44,070 nucleotides of DNA from Bog-473 sp035552395 (lineage in GTDB: Bacteria; Actinomycetota; Acidimicrobiia; Acidimicrobiales; RAAP-2): the NCBI GenBank assembly GCA_035552395.1, contig DASZLL010000005.1, positions 1 to 44,070 of the forward strand. Direction: 5' to 3'. The notes under the pieces were generated by a model. That model did no database searches. It was not told the origin of the DNA and saw only the letters and a program-made list of their open reading frames with translations. The position numbers were made by a program, and so were the translations under genes. Below, in pieces: positions 1 to 5,445 of the stretch (position 1 is the first letter of the stretch; each line of letters opens with the position of its first letter).

Positions 1-866
1 ACGATCGACGCCGCGACACCGGGTTCCAGGGACGCCGCGCACTTGACGGCGCCGGCCAGCGCGGCCCCGGTCGAGATCCCGGCGAACACGCCGACCTCGG
101 TCAAGCGCCGGGTCCACTCGATCGACTCGCGCGGCCGCACCACGGTCTTGCGGTCGAGCAGCTGCGCGCCGCCGAGCTCCTCGAAGATGGGCGGGATGTA
201 GCCGTCGTCGAGGTTGCGCAGGCCGTCGACCATCTCGCCCGCCGGCGGCTCGACCGCCCAGATCGCCACCTTGTCGCCCAGCTTCTCGCGCAGGAAGCGG
301 CCGACGCCGAGCAGCGTGCCCGAGGTGCCGAGACCGGCGACGAAGTGGGTGATGCCCGGGCAGTCGCGCAGGATCTCGGGGCCGGTGCCCTCATAGTGCG
401 CCCTGGGGTTGGCGGGGTTGCCGTACTGGTAGAGGAACACCCATTCGGGGTGCTCGGCGGCGAGCCCCTGGGCCATGCGGACGGCGCCGTTAGATCCCTC
501 GGTCCCCGGCGACTCGATGATCTCGGCCCCCCACAGCTCGAGCAGCTGGCGGCGCTCGACCGAGACGTTGGTCGGCATCACGGCCTTGAGGTGGTAGCCC
601 TTGACCCGGCACACCATGGCCAGACCGATGCCGGTGTTGCCCGACGTCGGCTCCATCAGCACCTGGTCGGGCTTGCCGGGCACGAGCACGCCCCGCCGCT
701 CGGCGTCCTCAATCAGCGAGAGCGCGACGCGGTCCTTGACCGAGCCGCCGGGGTTCTGCCCCTCGAGCTTGATGGCGATGCGCGCCGCCGGGTTCGGGCT
801 CAACGCGCTGATGTCGACCAGCGGCGTGTTACCGATCAGGTCGAGGACCGAGGACGAGAGGGCCAT
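1..866 (-). CDS. cysM: O-phosphoserine-dependent cysteine synthase CysM (partial, 3' end outside window)
   Basis: PLP-dependent beta-replacement enzyme that in mycobacteria makes cysteine from O-phosphoserine and CysO-thiocarboxylate in the cytosol. Visible are the PLP-lysine motif GGSVKDR, the phosphate-binding TSGNTG loop, the MPTNVSVERRQLLELWGAE stretch, and FVAGLGTSGTLLGVGRF, all matching the remembered M. tuberculosis CysM better than CysK. The ATG at 864-866 is the only sensible start; upstream in-frame codons back to the cysO stop contain no start, and a weak GGAGAA lies about 12 nt upstream. It sits 28 nt downstream of cysO on the same strand, so the two are probably co-transcribed. 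The C-terminus lies beyond base 1. CysM rather than CysK is inferred from residues plus the cysO/mec neighbours. Confidence 0.93.
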   Translation of the reverse strand, partial: MALSSSVLDLIGNTPLVDISALSPNPAARIAIKLEGQNPGGSVKDRVALSLIEDAERRGVLVPGKPDQVLMEPTSGNTGIGLAMVCRVKGYHLKAVMPTNVSVERRQLLELWGAEIIESPGTEGSNGAVRMAQGLAAEHPEWVFLYQYGNPANPRAHYEGTGPEILRDCPGITHFVAGLGTSGTLLGVGRFLREKLGDKVAIWAVEPPAGEMVDGLRNLDDGYIPPIFEELGGAQLLDRKTVVRPRESIEWTRRLTEVGVFAGISTGAALAGAVKCAASLEPGVAASI

Positions 867-894
867 GCGCGGCTGGGGTTCTCCGACCGCGCCG

Positions 895-1170
895 TCAGCC
901 GCCCGCGACGGCGGGCAGGATGGACACCTCGGCGCCGTCCTTGACCGGCGTGTCGAGGCCTTGGAGATAGCGGACGTCGTCGTCGTCGACGTAGACGTTC
1001 ACGAACTTGTGCAGCGACCCGTCCTCGGTGAGGACCTGGCCGGCCATGCCCGGGTACTCGGCGACCAGCTTGGAGAGCACCTCGCCCACGGTGGTGCCGT
1101 CGACGGTGGCGACGGCGGCGCCCCCGGTGTGACTACGCAGGACGGTCGGTAGGCGGACTTCGACGGCCAC
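895..1170 (-). CDS. cysO: Sulfur-carrier protein CysO
   Basis: Ubiquitin-fold (ThiS/MoaD-like) sulfur carrier of 91 residues. Its C-terminal Gly-Gly is converted to a thiocarboxylate that donates sulfide to CysM, giving a CysO-Cys adduct that Mec cleaves. The C-terminus ILPAVAGG is identical to that remembered for M. tuberculosis CysO, and the N-terminal pattern VEVRLPTVLRSHTGG also matches. The start is GTG at 1168-1170 with AGGAGG four nt upstream. It lies between mec and cysM in the order mec-cysO-cysM, as in mycobacteria. No MoeZ-type sulfurtransferase that would load it is present in the window. Confidence 0.93.
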   Translation of the reverse strand: MAVEVRLPTVLRSHTGGAAVATVDGTTVGEVLSKLVAEYPGMAGQVLTEDGSLHKFVNVYVDDDDVRYLQGLDTPVKDGAEVSILPAVAGG

Positions 1171-1289
1171 GTGGCCTCCTCGCTGAGTGCTCTCGGGTCT
1201 GTGGTTCACGGCCGGCTCAGACAGGCCCGAGCGCCACCCGGGCGGCCAAAGAGCTGGTCGGACGATTGTTGACTGATCTGGTAACGATT

Positions 1290-1730
1290 CTACAAGGCCC
1301 CGGGGTCGTCGAGGCCCGGGACGTCGAGGCCGGGCACCTCGACGGGCTCCTCGGTGATCTGGCCGTCGACGATGGCGTAGCTGCGGACGACCGGGTGGGT
1401 GTCGCGCAGCGAGACGAGCACGTAGTGCCAGCCCGGGTCCGTCGCCTGGGTCACGTCGGTCGGCGACGGGTAGGCGTCGGTGTGGGTGTGTGAGTGGAAC
1501 ACGCCCATGATGTCGGCGCCGAGCGCCCGGGCAGCCCGGTCGACGCGGAGCATGTCCTTGGGGTCGATCTCGTAGACCATGGCCGAGGCGGCGACGTTGG
1601 GCGTCGGGAAGAGGTGGGTGGCCTCGTTGCCTCCGTAGGACCCGACCAGGAGGCCGCACGCCTCGTCGGGCAGACCGACCAGGCAGTGGGCGACCATCTC
1701 CATGTAGAGGTCCCGGGGCAGGCTGAGCAC
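1290..1730 (-). CDS. mec: CysO-cysteine peptidase Mec (JAMM/MPN+ metalloprotease)
   Basis: Zinc metalloprotease that releases cysteine from the CysO C-terminus in the third step of the CysM/CysO pathway. The JAMM signature is complete: Glu in PDEACG (about residue 23), then HSHTHTDAYPSPTD giving H-x-H, seven residues, Ser, two residues, Asp. The tail YVLVSLRDTH...RSYAIVDGQITEEPVEV resembles mycobacterial Mec. The protein has 146 residues, the usual size. The GTG start has no Shine-Dalgarno but has TACTGT six nt upstream on its strand, so the transcript may be leaderless. The 119 nt gap to cysO holds no ORF. The last ten or so residues (PGLDVPGLDDPG) are a low-complexity repeat. Confidence 0.9.
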   Translation of the reverse strand: MLSLPRDLYMEMVAHCLVGLPDEACGLLVGSYGGNEATHLFPTPNVAASAMVYEIDPKDMLRVDRAARALGADIMGVFHSHTHTDAYPSPTDVTQATDPGWHYVLVSLRDTHPVVRSYAIVDGQITEEPVEVPGLDVPGLDDPGAL

Positions 1731-1756
1731 CGCTGGACAGTACCCTTCTATCCCTC
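1731..1756. promoter_or_regulatory. Compact divergent promoter between mec and smpB
   Basis: Only 26 bp separate the two start codons. On the minus strand TACTGT (1742-1737) ends six nt before the mec GTG. On the plus strand TACCCT (1741-1746) ends ten nt before the smpB ATG. Neither gene has a Shine-Dalgarno, so both messages are probably leaderless or nearly so, with the -35 regions inside the opposite gene. This is inferred from box spacing alone. Confidence 0.4.
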
Positions 1757-2281
1757 ATGGCCAGGGCGAAGAAGCAGATCGCGAAGCGGGCGGCCGCCCG
1801 TGACGAGCGTGGGAGCGACCGCACGGTCGCCACGAACCGGCGCGCCCGGCGCGAGTACGAGTTCCTCGAGACGTTCGAGGCCGGGATCGTGCTCCAGGGC
1901 TCGGAGGTGAAGTCGCTGCGTGAGGGCAAGGCCCAGCTCACCGAGGCGTACGCCCGGGTCGACGGCGGCGAGCTCTGGCTCTTCCAGCTCCACATCCCGC
2001 CCTGGATGAACGCCACCGGGTTCGGAGGCCACGACCCTGACCGGAAGCGGAAGCTTTTGGTGCATCGAGAGCAGATCGACGAATTGATGGGCCAGACCCA
2101 GCAGCAATCGCTCACCCTGATCCCCGTCTCGCTGTACTTCCATGACGGTAAGGCCAAGGTGCAGATGGCCCTGGCCAAGGGCCGCAAGCTCTACGACAAG
2201 CGCAACGTGATCATGGCCCGCGACGCCGAACGGGAGGCCGCCCGGGCCACCAAGGAGATGAGCCGCTGGAACGGGTCGTAG
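1757..2281 (+). CDS. smpB: SsrA-binding protein SmpB
   Basis: Binds the tRNA-like domain of tmRNA and brings it to stalled ribosomes for trans-translation. The 174-residue product has the family hallmarks: EYEFLETFEAGIVLQGSEVKS in the OB-fold core, SLREGKAQLTEAYARV, the RKRKLLVHREQI segment and the basic tail KGRKLYDKRNVIMARDAERE. It is slightly longer than the usual ~155-160 residues because of an extended basic N-terminus (MARAKKQIAKRAAARDERG). The ATG at 1757 has no clear ribosome-binding site. Its RNA partner ssrA starts 40 nt after the stop codon, the classical arrangement. Confidence 0.97.
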   Translation: MARAKKQIAKRAAARDERGSDRTVATNRRARREYEFLETFEAGIVLQGSEVKSLREGKAQLTEAYARVDGGELWLFQLHIPPWMNATGFGGHDPDRKRKLLVHREQIDELMGQTQQQSLTLIPVSLYFHDGKAKVQMALAKGRKLYDKRNVIMARDAEREAARATKEMSRWNGS

Positions 2282-2320
2282 ACTGGTCGGGCTGATCAAG
2301 GTGATCGGCGACCCAGACAT

Positions 2321-2667
2321 GGGGGTGATCGGTTTCGACTTCGGTCGTCAAGGTAGGAGAAGCGAGCCGTGGTCTCCGGAGCCACGTTAAAGAGCCGGAA
2401 CCAAAAACAAACGCCGAGCCTCAGCTCGCGCTCGCTGCTTAAGTAGCGACGTCCGCCCGGTCCCCGCCCTACGGATCGGAATACGGGCGTCATTGAGTAG
2501 GGCTTACTCAGCACCTCACACCAACTGAGCGCTGAGGACATCTTCGTTGGTTACGGGGCGGCTCCGCCGCCGGCAGTAGTGCCGCCCCCGACAATCTTCC
2601 GCCGGCTGCGCTCGGAGAAGGCCTACTGCGGCTCCGGAGGACGCGGGTTCGATTCCCGCCACCTCCA
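2321..2667 (+). ncRNA. ssrA: Transfer-messenger RNA (tmRNA)
   Basis: The 5' end GGGGGTGATCGGTTTCGAC is the typical tmRNA start, and its first seven bases pair with CACCTCC at 2660-2666. Base 2667 is the discriminator A. The T-arm GGGTTCGATTCCC lies at 2645-2657. The length of about 347 nt is typical. CCA is not encoded. The tag frame ends with codons for AEPQLALAA and TAA at 2440-2442. The resume codon is uncertain, but GAG at 2392 would give EPEPKTNAEPQLALAA. The 3' end has served as an integration site for mobile DNA, see 2644-2669 and 4239-4264. Confidence 0.95.
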
Positions 2668-2669
2668 AG
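2644..2669 (+). repeat. Attachment-site copy 1 (tmRNA 3' end)
   Basis: These 26 bp, from the tmRNA T-arm through its last base plus two, recur exactly at 4239-4264. tmRNA 3' ends are a known target of tyrosine recombinases. A second shared block, GTTGGAGGTGCACCGACACC, follows at 2705-2724 (copy 2: 4291-4310). The copies therefore share flanking element sequence as well as the core. Attachment-site function is inferred. Confidence 0.8.
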
Positions 2670-2704
2670 AGCGGCTTGGTTGCGAAGGTGCAGGCCAGGA
2701 CGCT

Positions 2705-2756
2705 GTTGGAGGTGCACCGACACCTCGCAGGACACAGCAGGACACGAAAAGACACC
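2705..2756. repeat. Left-end 10-bp repeat array, possible recombinase arm sites
   Basis: After the 20-bp block at 2705-2724 come three units in 10-bp phase from 2727 to 2756: GCAGGACACA, GCAGGACACG, AAAAGACACC. Read on the other strand the motif is roughly GTGTCCTGCT, which is the orientation-reversed form of the array at 3869-3938. Helical phasing suggests multiple protein-binding sites such as integrase arm-type sites. Function is inferred. Confidence 0.45.
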
Positions 2757-2806
2757 CCGATCCGTGTCCTGGCTGGTTGCGTGTGGGCCCTTCGGAGATC
2801 CGTCCG

Positions 2807-3309
2807 CTATGTCGGACGATCCCGCAAGAACGCCCGCAACACGAGGGCGGCCCGGGCGTCCTTCTCACGCCCGACCTCCTCCTTCGAGCGGAGAACGTCC
2901 TCGATGCTGGCGGCTGCCACGTCGACCTTGCCCACCCGGACGACCACCGAATTCTCCACCAGGTCGTCGTAGCCCGCCGGCGCACCAGCCGGGGCGAACA
3001 CGATGTCGAAGTCGCCCGCAGCGCACGTCAGGTTCAGCATCGCCATACCCGACAGCGACGTGGGTCGTGGGCGAAGGCGAGACCCTCATCGAGGTCGTCG
3101 ACCCGGATCCGAGCGTCGAGCTCGGTCAGCGCCGCCGAGAGCCGGCGGAGGTTCTCGCTGTCCCGACGTGGCGTCACGTCCACGTCGTGGGTCGCCTCGA
3201 GCGGAGCGCCCTGGGCGATCGCAGCGAACGCCCCGATGACGATGTAGTCGACCTGATGGCGATTGAGGATCGCCAGGATGTCCTCGGCCGAGAGGTCCGG
3301 CCGGGTCAC
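2807..3309 (-). pseudogene. Nucleotidyltransferase-like toxin-antitoxin partner, frameshifted
   Basis: Two overlapping reading frames together form one protein of about 165 residues. The first (3034-3309, GTG start) reads LNRHQVDYIVIGAFAAIAQG and then THDVDVTPR, the G-x-x-A plus D-x-D pattern of a small nucleotidyltransferase fold. It ends in a junk tail after GLAFAHDP. The second (2807-3046) continues with LNLTCAAGDFDIVFAPAG, YDDLVENSVVV and IEDVLRSKEEVGREKD. Adding one base just after codons for HDP would join them as HDPRSLSGMAML, which fits the family, so a one-base deletion (or sequencing error) is likely. The GTGA overlap with the upstream XRE gene indicates an operon. Related pairs act as toxin-antitoxin or abortive-infection modules; which component is toxic here is unknown. 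Confidence 0.65.
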
Positions 3310-3641
3310 TTCTTCCGGGCGTTGGCCGCGAATTTGGAGACGTTGCGCCGATGACGTTCTTCGACGGTGCTCTTCTCGGCCTTGCTCCGGCGGGCATGCC
3401 GGGCTGCCAGGACTCGATCATGATCGTCGAGTGGGGCCAGCCGGAAACGGAGCTCGAGTCCCGCGCCGGCCAGGATCCTCTGGAGCGTCGGGATGCTGGG
3501 CTCGCGGTTCCCGCTCTCGATTCGGGCGATCTCGGACTGCGCGACGCCGGCCCGCTCGGCCAGTTCCCGCTGCGACAGGCCGGCTTCGAGCCGTGCTGTT
3601 TGGAGGAACGCACTGGCAGTGGTCGGAGGGGCCTTAACCAT
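3306..3641 (-). CDS. XRE-family helix-turn-helix regulator, antitoxin-like
   Basis: DNA-binding protein of 111 residues with a clear Cro/C1-type helix-turn-helix at about residues 12-65 (ARLEAGLSQRELAERAGVAQ, then SEIARIESGNREPSIPTLQ). The rest is a basic tail (RRSKAEKSTVEERHRRNVSKFAANARKK). It overlaps the downstream nucleotidyltransferase-like frame by four bases (GTGA), the usual layout of an autoregulated toxin-antitoxin pair. The ATG at 3639-3641 is the only start, because upstream in-frame codons reach TAG without another ATG or GTG. The GGAGG just upstream is unusually close, one base from the start. An imperfect palindrome at 3650-3667 is a likely operator. The gene lies between the two tmRNA attachment copies, so it is probably element cargo. 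Confidence 0.8.
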   Translation of the reverse strand: MVKAPPTTASAFLQTARLEAGLSQRELAERAGVAQSEIARIESGNREPSIPTLQRILAGAGLELRFRLAPLDDHDRVLAARHARRSKAEKSTVEERHRRNVSKFAANARKK

Positions 3642-3649
3642 GCCTCCAT

Positions 3650-3667
3650 GATAGTCGATCAGCTATC
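3650..3667. promoter_or_regulatory. Imperfect palindrome upstream of XRE gene
   Basis: GATAGTCGATCAGCTATC pairs at 7 of 9 positions in twofold symmetry and lies 8 bp before the XRE start codon. The position suits autorepression by the XRE protein. No binding evidence. Confidence 0.4.
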
Positions 3668-3868
3668 GGTCGTGACCGGCCGGTGCAGGACGCTTCTTGA
3701 TCAGGTAGAGGAACTCGTCACAGCTCCTCCGTCGATTCCTCGATGGACCGGAGATTTCGGCCCGGGACTACGGCAGGCATTCGGCCCGTGGGTCACGGCA
3801 CCGACGGCCGCTCGAGGCCGGAGGCGCCGAATGCCCGCTCCGCCGAAAAATTCTTTCAAGAAAATTTT

Positions 3869-3938
3869 GTGTCCCACTGCGTCCCGCTGGCACTCGCTGT
3901 GTCTCGTTGTCACTAGTTGTGTACCGCTGGATACCACT
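3869..3938 (+). repeat. Seven-unit 10-bp degenerate tandem array
   Basis: Seven consecutive 10-base units share the pattern G-x-(G/A/C)-(T/A)-C-x-C-(G/A)-C-T. Units include GTGTCCCACT, GCGTCCCGCT, GTGTCTCGTT and GTGTACCGCT. One unit per helical turn suggests a row of protein-binding sites: iterons for the adjacent replication initiator, or integrase arm sites matching the inverted array at 2727-2756. Confidence 0.5.
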
Positions 3939-4004
3939 TCTGACCTGCGACGTTGTCACACCGACGCTCCACCGTGGGTCGCCATAGGTCCCGACGACCA
4001 AGCG

Positions 4005-4242
4005 ATGATCGAAGCGCTTGTCCGCCACGGCCGACGACGCCAGATCGACGAGTTCTTGGCGCAGGGCGATCCCTGCCGCTGGTGCCGTTGTCCGATCCGC
4101 CTCCGTGGTTACGCCGTCTCCGGTCGAGCTGGCGAGCAGACGGTGACGTTCTTGAGCGCCACGATCCCAGATGGCGTGGTGCTCAAGGCCTGCGGCTCCC
4201 GATCCGAGATCCGCTGCCCGTCGTGCGCCACCATCTATCGGG
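4005..4242 (+). pseudogene. Replication initiator (RepSA-like), N-terminal fragment
   Basis: About 79 codons from ATG 4005 resemble the N-terminus of replication initiators of actinobacterial integrative elements and plasmids (pSAM2 RepSA type). The signs are CRWCRCPIRLRG, a central VVLKACGSRSEIRCPSCA with CxxC metal-ligand spacing, and IYR. The similarity stops at the base where the tmRNA 3'-end repeat begins (4239); beyond it the frame reads through tRNA-like sequence and has no Rep character. The remaining three quarters or more of the gene are missing. No good ribosome-binding site is seen. The gene was probably truncated when a larger element was deleted or recombined at the attachment core. 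Family assignment is from memory of the motif. Confidence 0.6.
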
Positions 4243-4264
4243 TTCGATTCCCGCCACCTCCAAG
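4239..4264 (+). repeat. Attachment-site copy 2 (duplicated tmRNA 3' end)
   Basis: Exact 26-bp copy of 2644-2669, followed 26 bp later by the shared 20-bp block (4291-4310) and a further GCAGGACA-type motif near 4322. Copy 2 can be read both as the right end of the 1.6-kb segment 2670-4238 and as the left end of another element running into the excisionase-like genes. No third copy was found to 5445. Confidence 0.75.
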
Positions 4265-4372
4265 GGTGCTCACGCGAGATCGTGAGGGCCGTTGGAGGTG
4301 CACCGACACCCAGCTGGAGACAGCAGGACATGGAGGGGCTCTTCGGATTCTGGCGGGGTCCAAGACCTCGAT

Positions 4373-4546
4373 TTACTTTGCTGGAACCTGGAAGGCGTCC
4401 AGAGCGTCGGTCGGAACTCCCAGGGTCCCGTCGGCGAGGCGGACCCGCGGCAATTTTTTCTCGTACATCGCTTGGATAATCAGTCGAGTTGGGACACCCA
4501 AACGGCGCGCTGCCGCTGCCGGTCGCAGAACCTCGGAATGGTTCAC
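4373..4546 (-). CDS. Excisionase-like small helix-turn-helix protein
   Basis: A 57-residue basic protein that begins NHSEVLRPAAAARRLGVPTR and continues LIIQAMYEKKLPRVRLADG, then TLGVPTDALDAF. This is the winged-helix layout of recombination directionality factors and MerR/AlpA-type excisionases (helix-turn-helix, then a short beta wing). The GTG start at 4544-4546 has GGAGG six nt upstream. GTG overlaps the stop of the preceding 65-codon gene in GTGA, so the two are translationally coupled. It lies about 110 bp from attachment copy 2, where element excisionases usually sit, but no integrase gene accompanies it. A small transcriptional regulator is the alternative. Confidence 0.65.
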   Translation of the reverse strand: MNHSEVLRPAAAARRLGVPTRLIIQAMYEKKLPRVRLADGTLGVPTDALDAFQVPAK

Positions 4547-4740
4547 AGCGCGCCTCCTTCGTTCAAACCAAGCTTACCGTGGAGCACTCGGATGACGGTT
4601 GCTAGCTCGTCTCGTAGCCCTGGAGCGATAGCAGCCTCTTCCATGACAAGCAGAGCGTCCTCCAGCGCTTCCAACACGCGAAATGCGTCATCGAGGCTCA
4701 GGACGAGGTCCGGTGGAACTGGATCGTCGCCTCCGCTCAC
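4543..4740 (-). CDS. Small hypothetical protein coupled to excisionase-like gene
   Basis: A 65-residue acidic, mostly helical protein (LVLSLDDAFRVLEALEDALL, then VMEEAAIAPGLRDELATVI and RVLHGKLGL). No family is recognised. It ends in a four-base GTGA overlap with the downstream excisionase-like gene, which supports it as a real gene. The GTG start at 4738-4740 has no strong ribosome-binding site. It is probably part of the same decayed element and could be an accessory or regulatory protein. The GTG start with no strong Shine-Dalgarno makes the exact N-terminus uncertain. Confidence 0.5.
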   Translation of the reverse strand: MSGGDDPVPPDLVLSLDDAFRVLEALEDALLVMEEAAIAPGLRDELATVIRVLHGKLGLNEGGAL

Positions 4741-4929
4741 GCGACAAAGTTTGGTGGACGGCTGTCAGAGGTTCACGAGATTCGGTCCCCCGGTCGGATT
4801 GCGCGGTAGTGGCGCTTGTCAGGGATCAATACCCGAGAGACCATGTGCGGAACGCGCGCTCTGGGCGAATCTCGTTAGCCGCCGTCCGTGTGCGTGTTCG
4901 CCATCGGTTTCGCGGACGCCGCTCATCGC

Positions 4930-5090
4930 GATGAGCGGCCCAGTGGGAATCGAGACGCTGCAACCCGCGGATCGTCAATGTCTTGCGCCAGAGTTGGCGA
5001 GAGTGGGCCAGTTCGAGATCGGGTAGCCGGTCAAGCAGGGCACGGAAAGCAATTCGGTCCTCCAGCCGGGCCAACGGACCGCGGTGGGGG
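4930..5090 (-). pseudogene. Cytochrome P450 C-terminal fragment
   Basis: In one minus-strand frame the residues PLARLEDRIAFRALLDRLPD, then LELAHSRQLWRKTLTIRGLQ and RLDSHW match the P450 segment after the heme-ligand loop (L-helix to C-terminus, as in GAPLARLE...LRRLPDLRLA...IRGLE.L). The heme loop is not intact: the residues before PLARLE read GGRSVVPHRG with no F-G-G-G and no ligand Cys. No upstream P450 domains (I-helix, ExxR) are found, so this is a remnant. It probably arrived with, or was broken by, the element next to it. The intact P450 at 32912 is a different gene. Confidence 0.6.
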
Positions 5091-5445
5091 ACGACCGATC
5101 GGCCGCCTCGAGGCCGGTTCAACAATTCCCGAGCAACTCGCAGGGGCCACAGCGCGCGGAACGGCCGAGGAAATTCCCGCACGCGAAACACAGGTACAGA
5201 TTCGGCTCGCTGTTACCGAGTTGGGACATAGGCGCTTTGCGCGTCGAATGAATGTTGGGGGGTGATGCGGGTCCCCGGCCACGTGACGCGTTGTTGGCCG
5301 GAACTCGCCCCGGAGGGGGGAATATCACGCAGACCGTCCGTTGTGCCGACGGTCGCTGCTCCGGATCTCCCGGTCGCGAATGAGTTGGTCGCCGTTCCGA
5401 TGCCCGGAAATGGGACTGGCCGTGTGGGGATCAGGGAAGTTGGAC
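5091..5445. other. Stretch without a recognised gene, upstream of 5446 gene
   Basis: Short frames exist on the minus strand. One (5119-5328) has CFACGNFLGRSARCGPC, which looks like a zinc ribbon, but it overlaps the P450 remnant's extended frame and has no ribosome-binding site. The 3' part should carry the promoter of the 5446 gene, but no confident boxes are seen. Confidence 0.4.

Larger units (their letters stand above)
3642..4004. other. Non-coding stretch inside the tmRNA-linked element
   Basis: No convincing gene on either strand. It holds the XRE operator candidate (3650-3667), an AT-richer segment around 3845-3870 (poly-A and TTTT tracts), and the 10-bp periodic array at 3869-3938. 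A replication-initiator fragment follows directly, so the stretch could include an old replication origin or recombinase arm region. Confidence 0.5.

Noticed and set aside
895..2187. Long 430-codon minus-strand frame spanning cysO, the mec gap and smpB antisense
   Set aside because: Only the final 91 codons are CysO-like. The rest is the complement of smpB and low-complexity out-of-frame sequence of mec.
3351..4595. 414-codon plus-strand frame across the element
   Set aside because: The first half is antisense to the XRE gene and the last part reads through the tmRNA core. Only 4005-4242 has family character, annotated as a Rep fragment.
5119..5328. Minus-strand frame with a CxxC...CxxC zinc-ribbon look
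   Set aside because: No ribosome-binding site or conservation hint, low-order flanks, and its 3' part overlaps a second gene-like frame.
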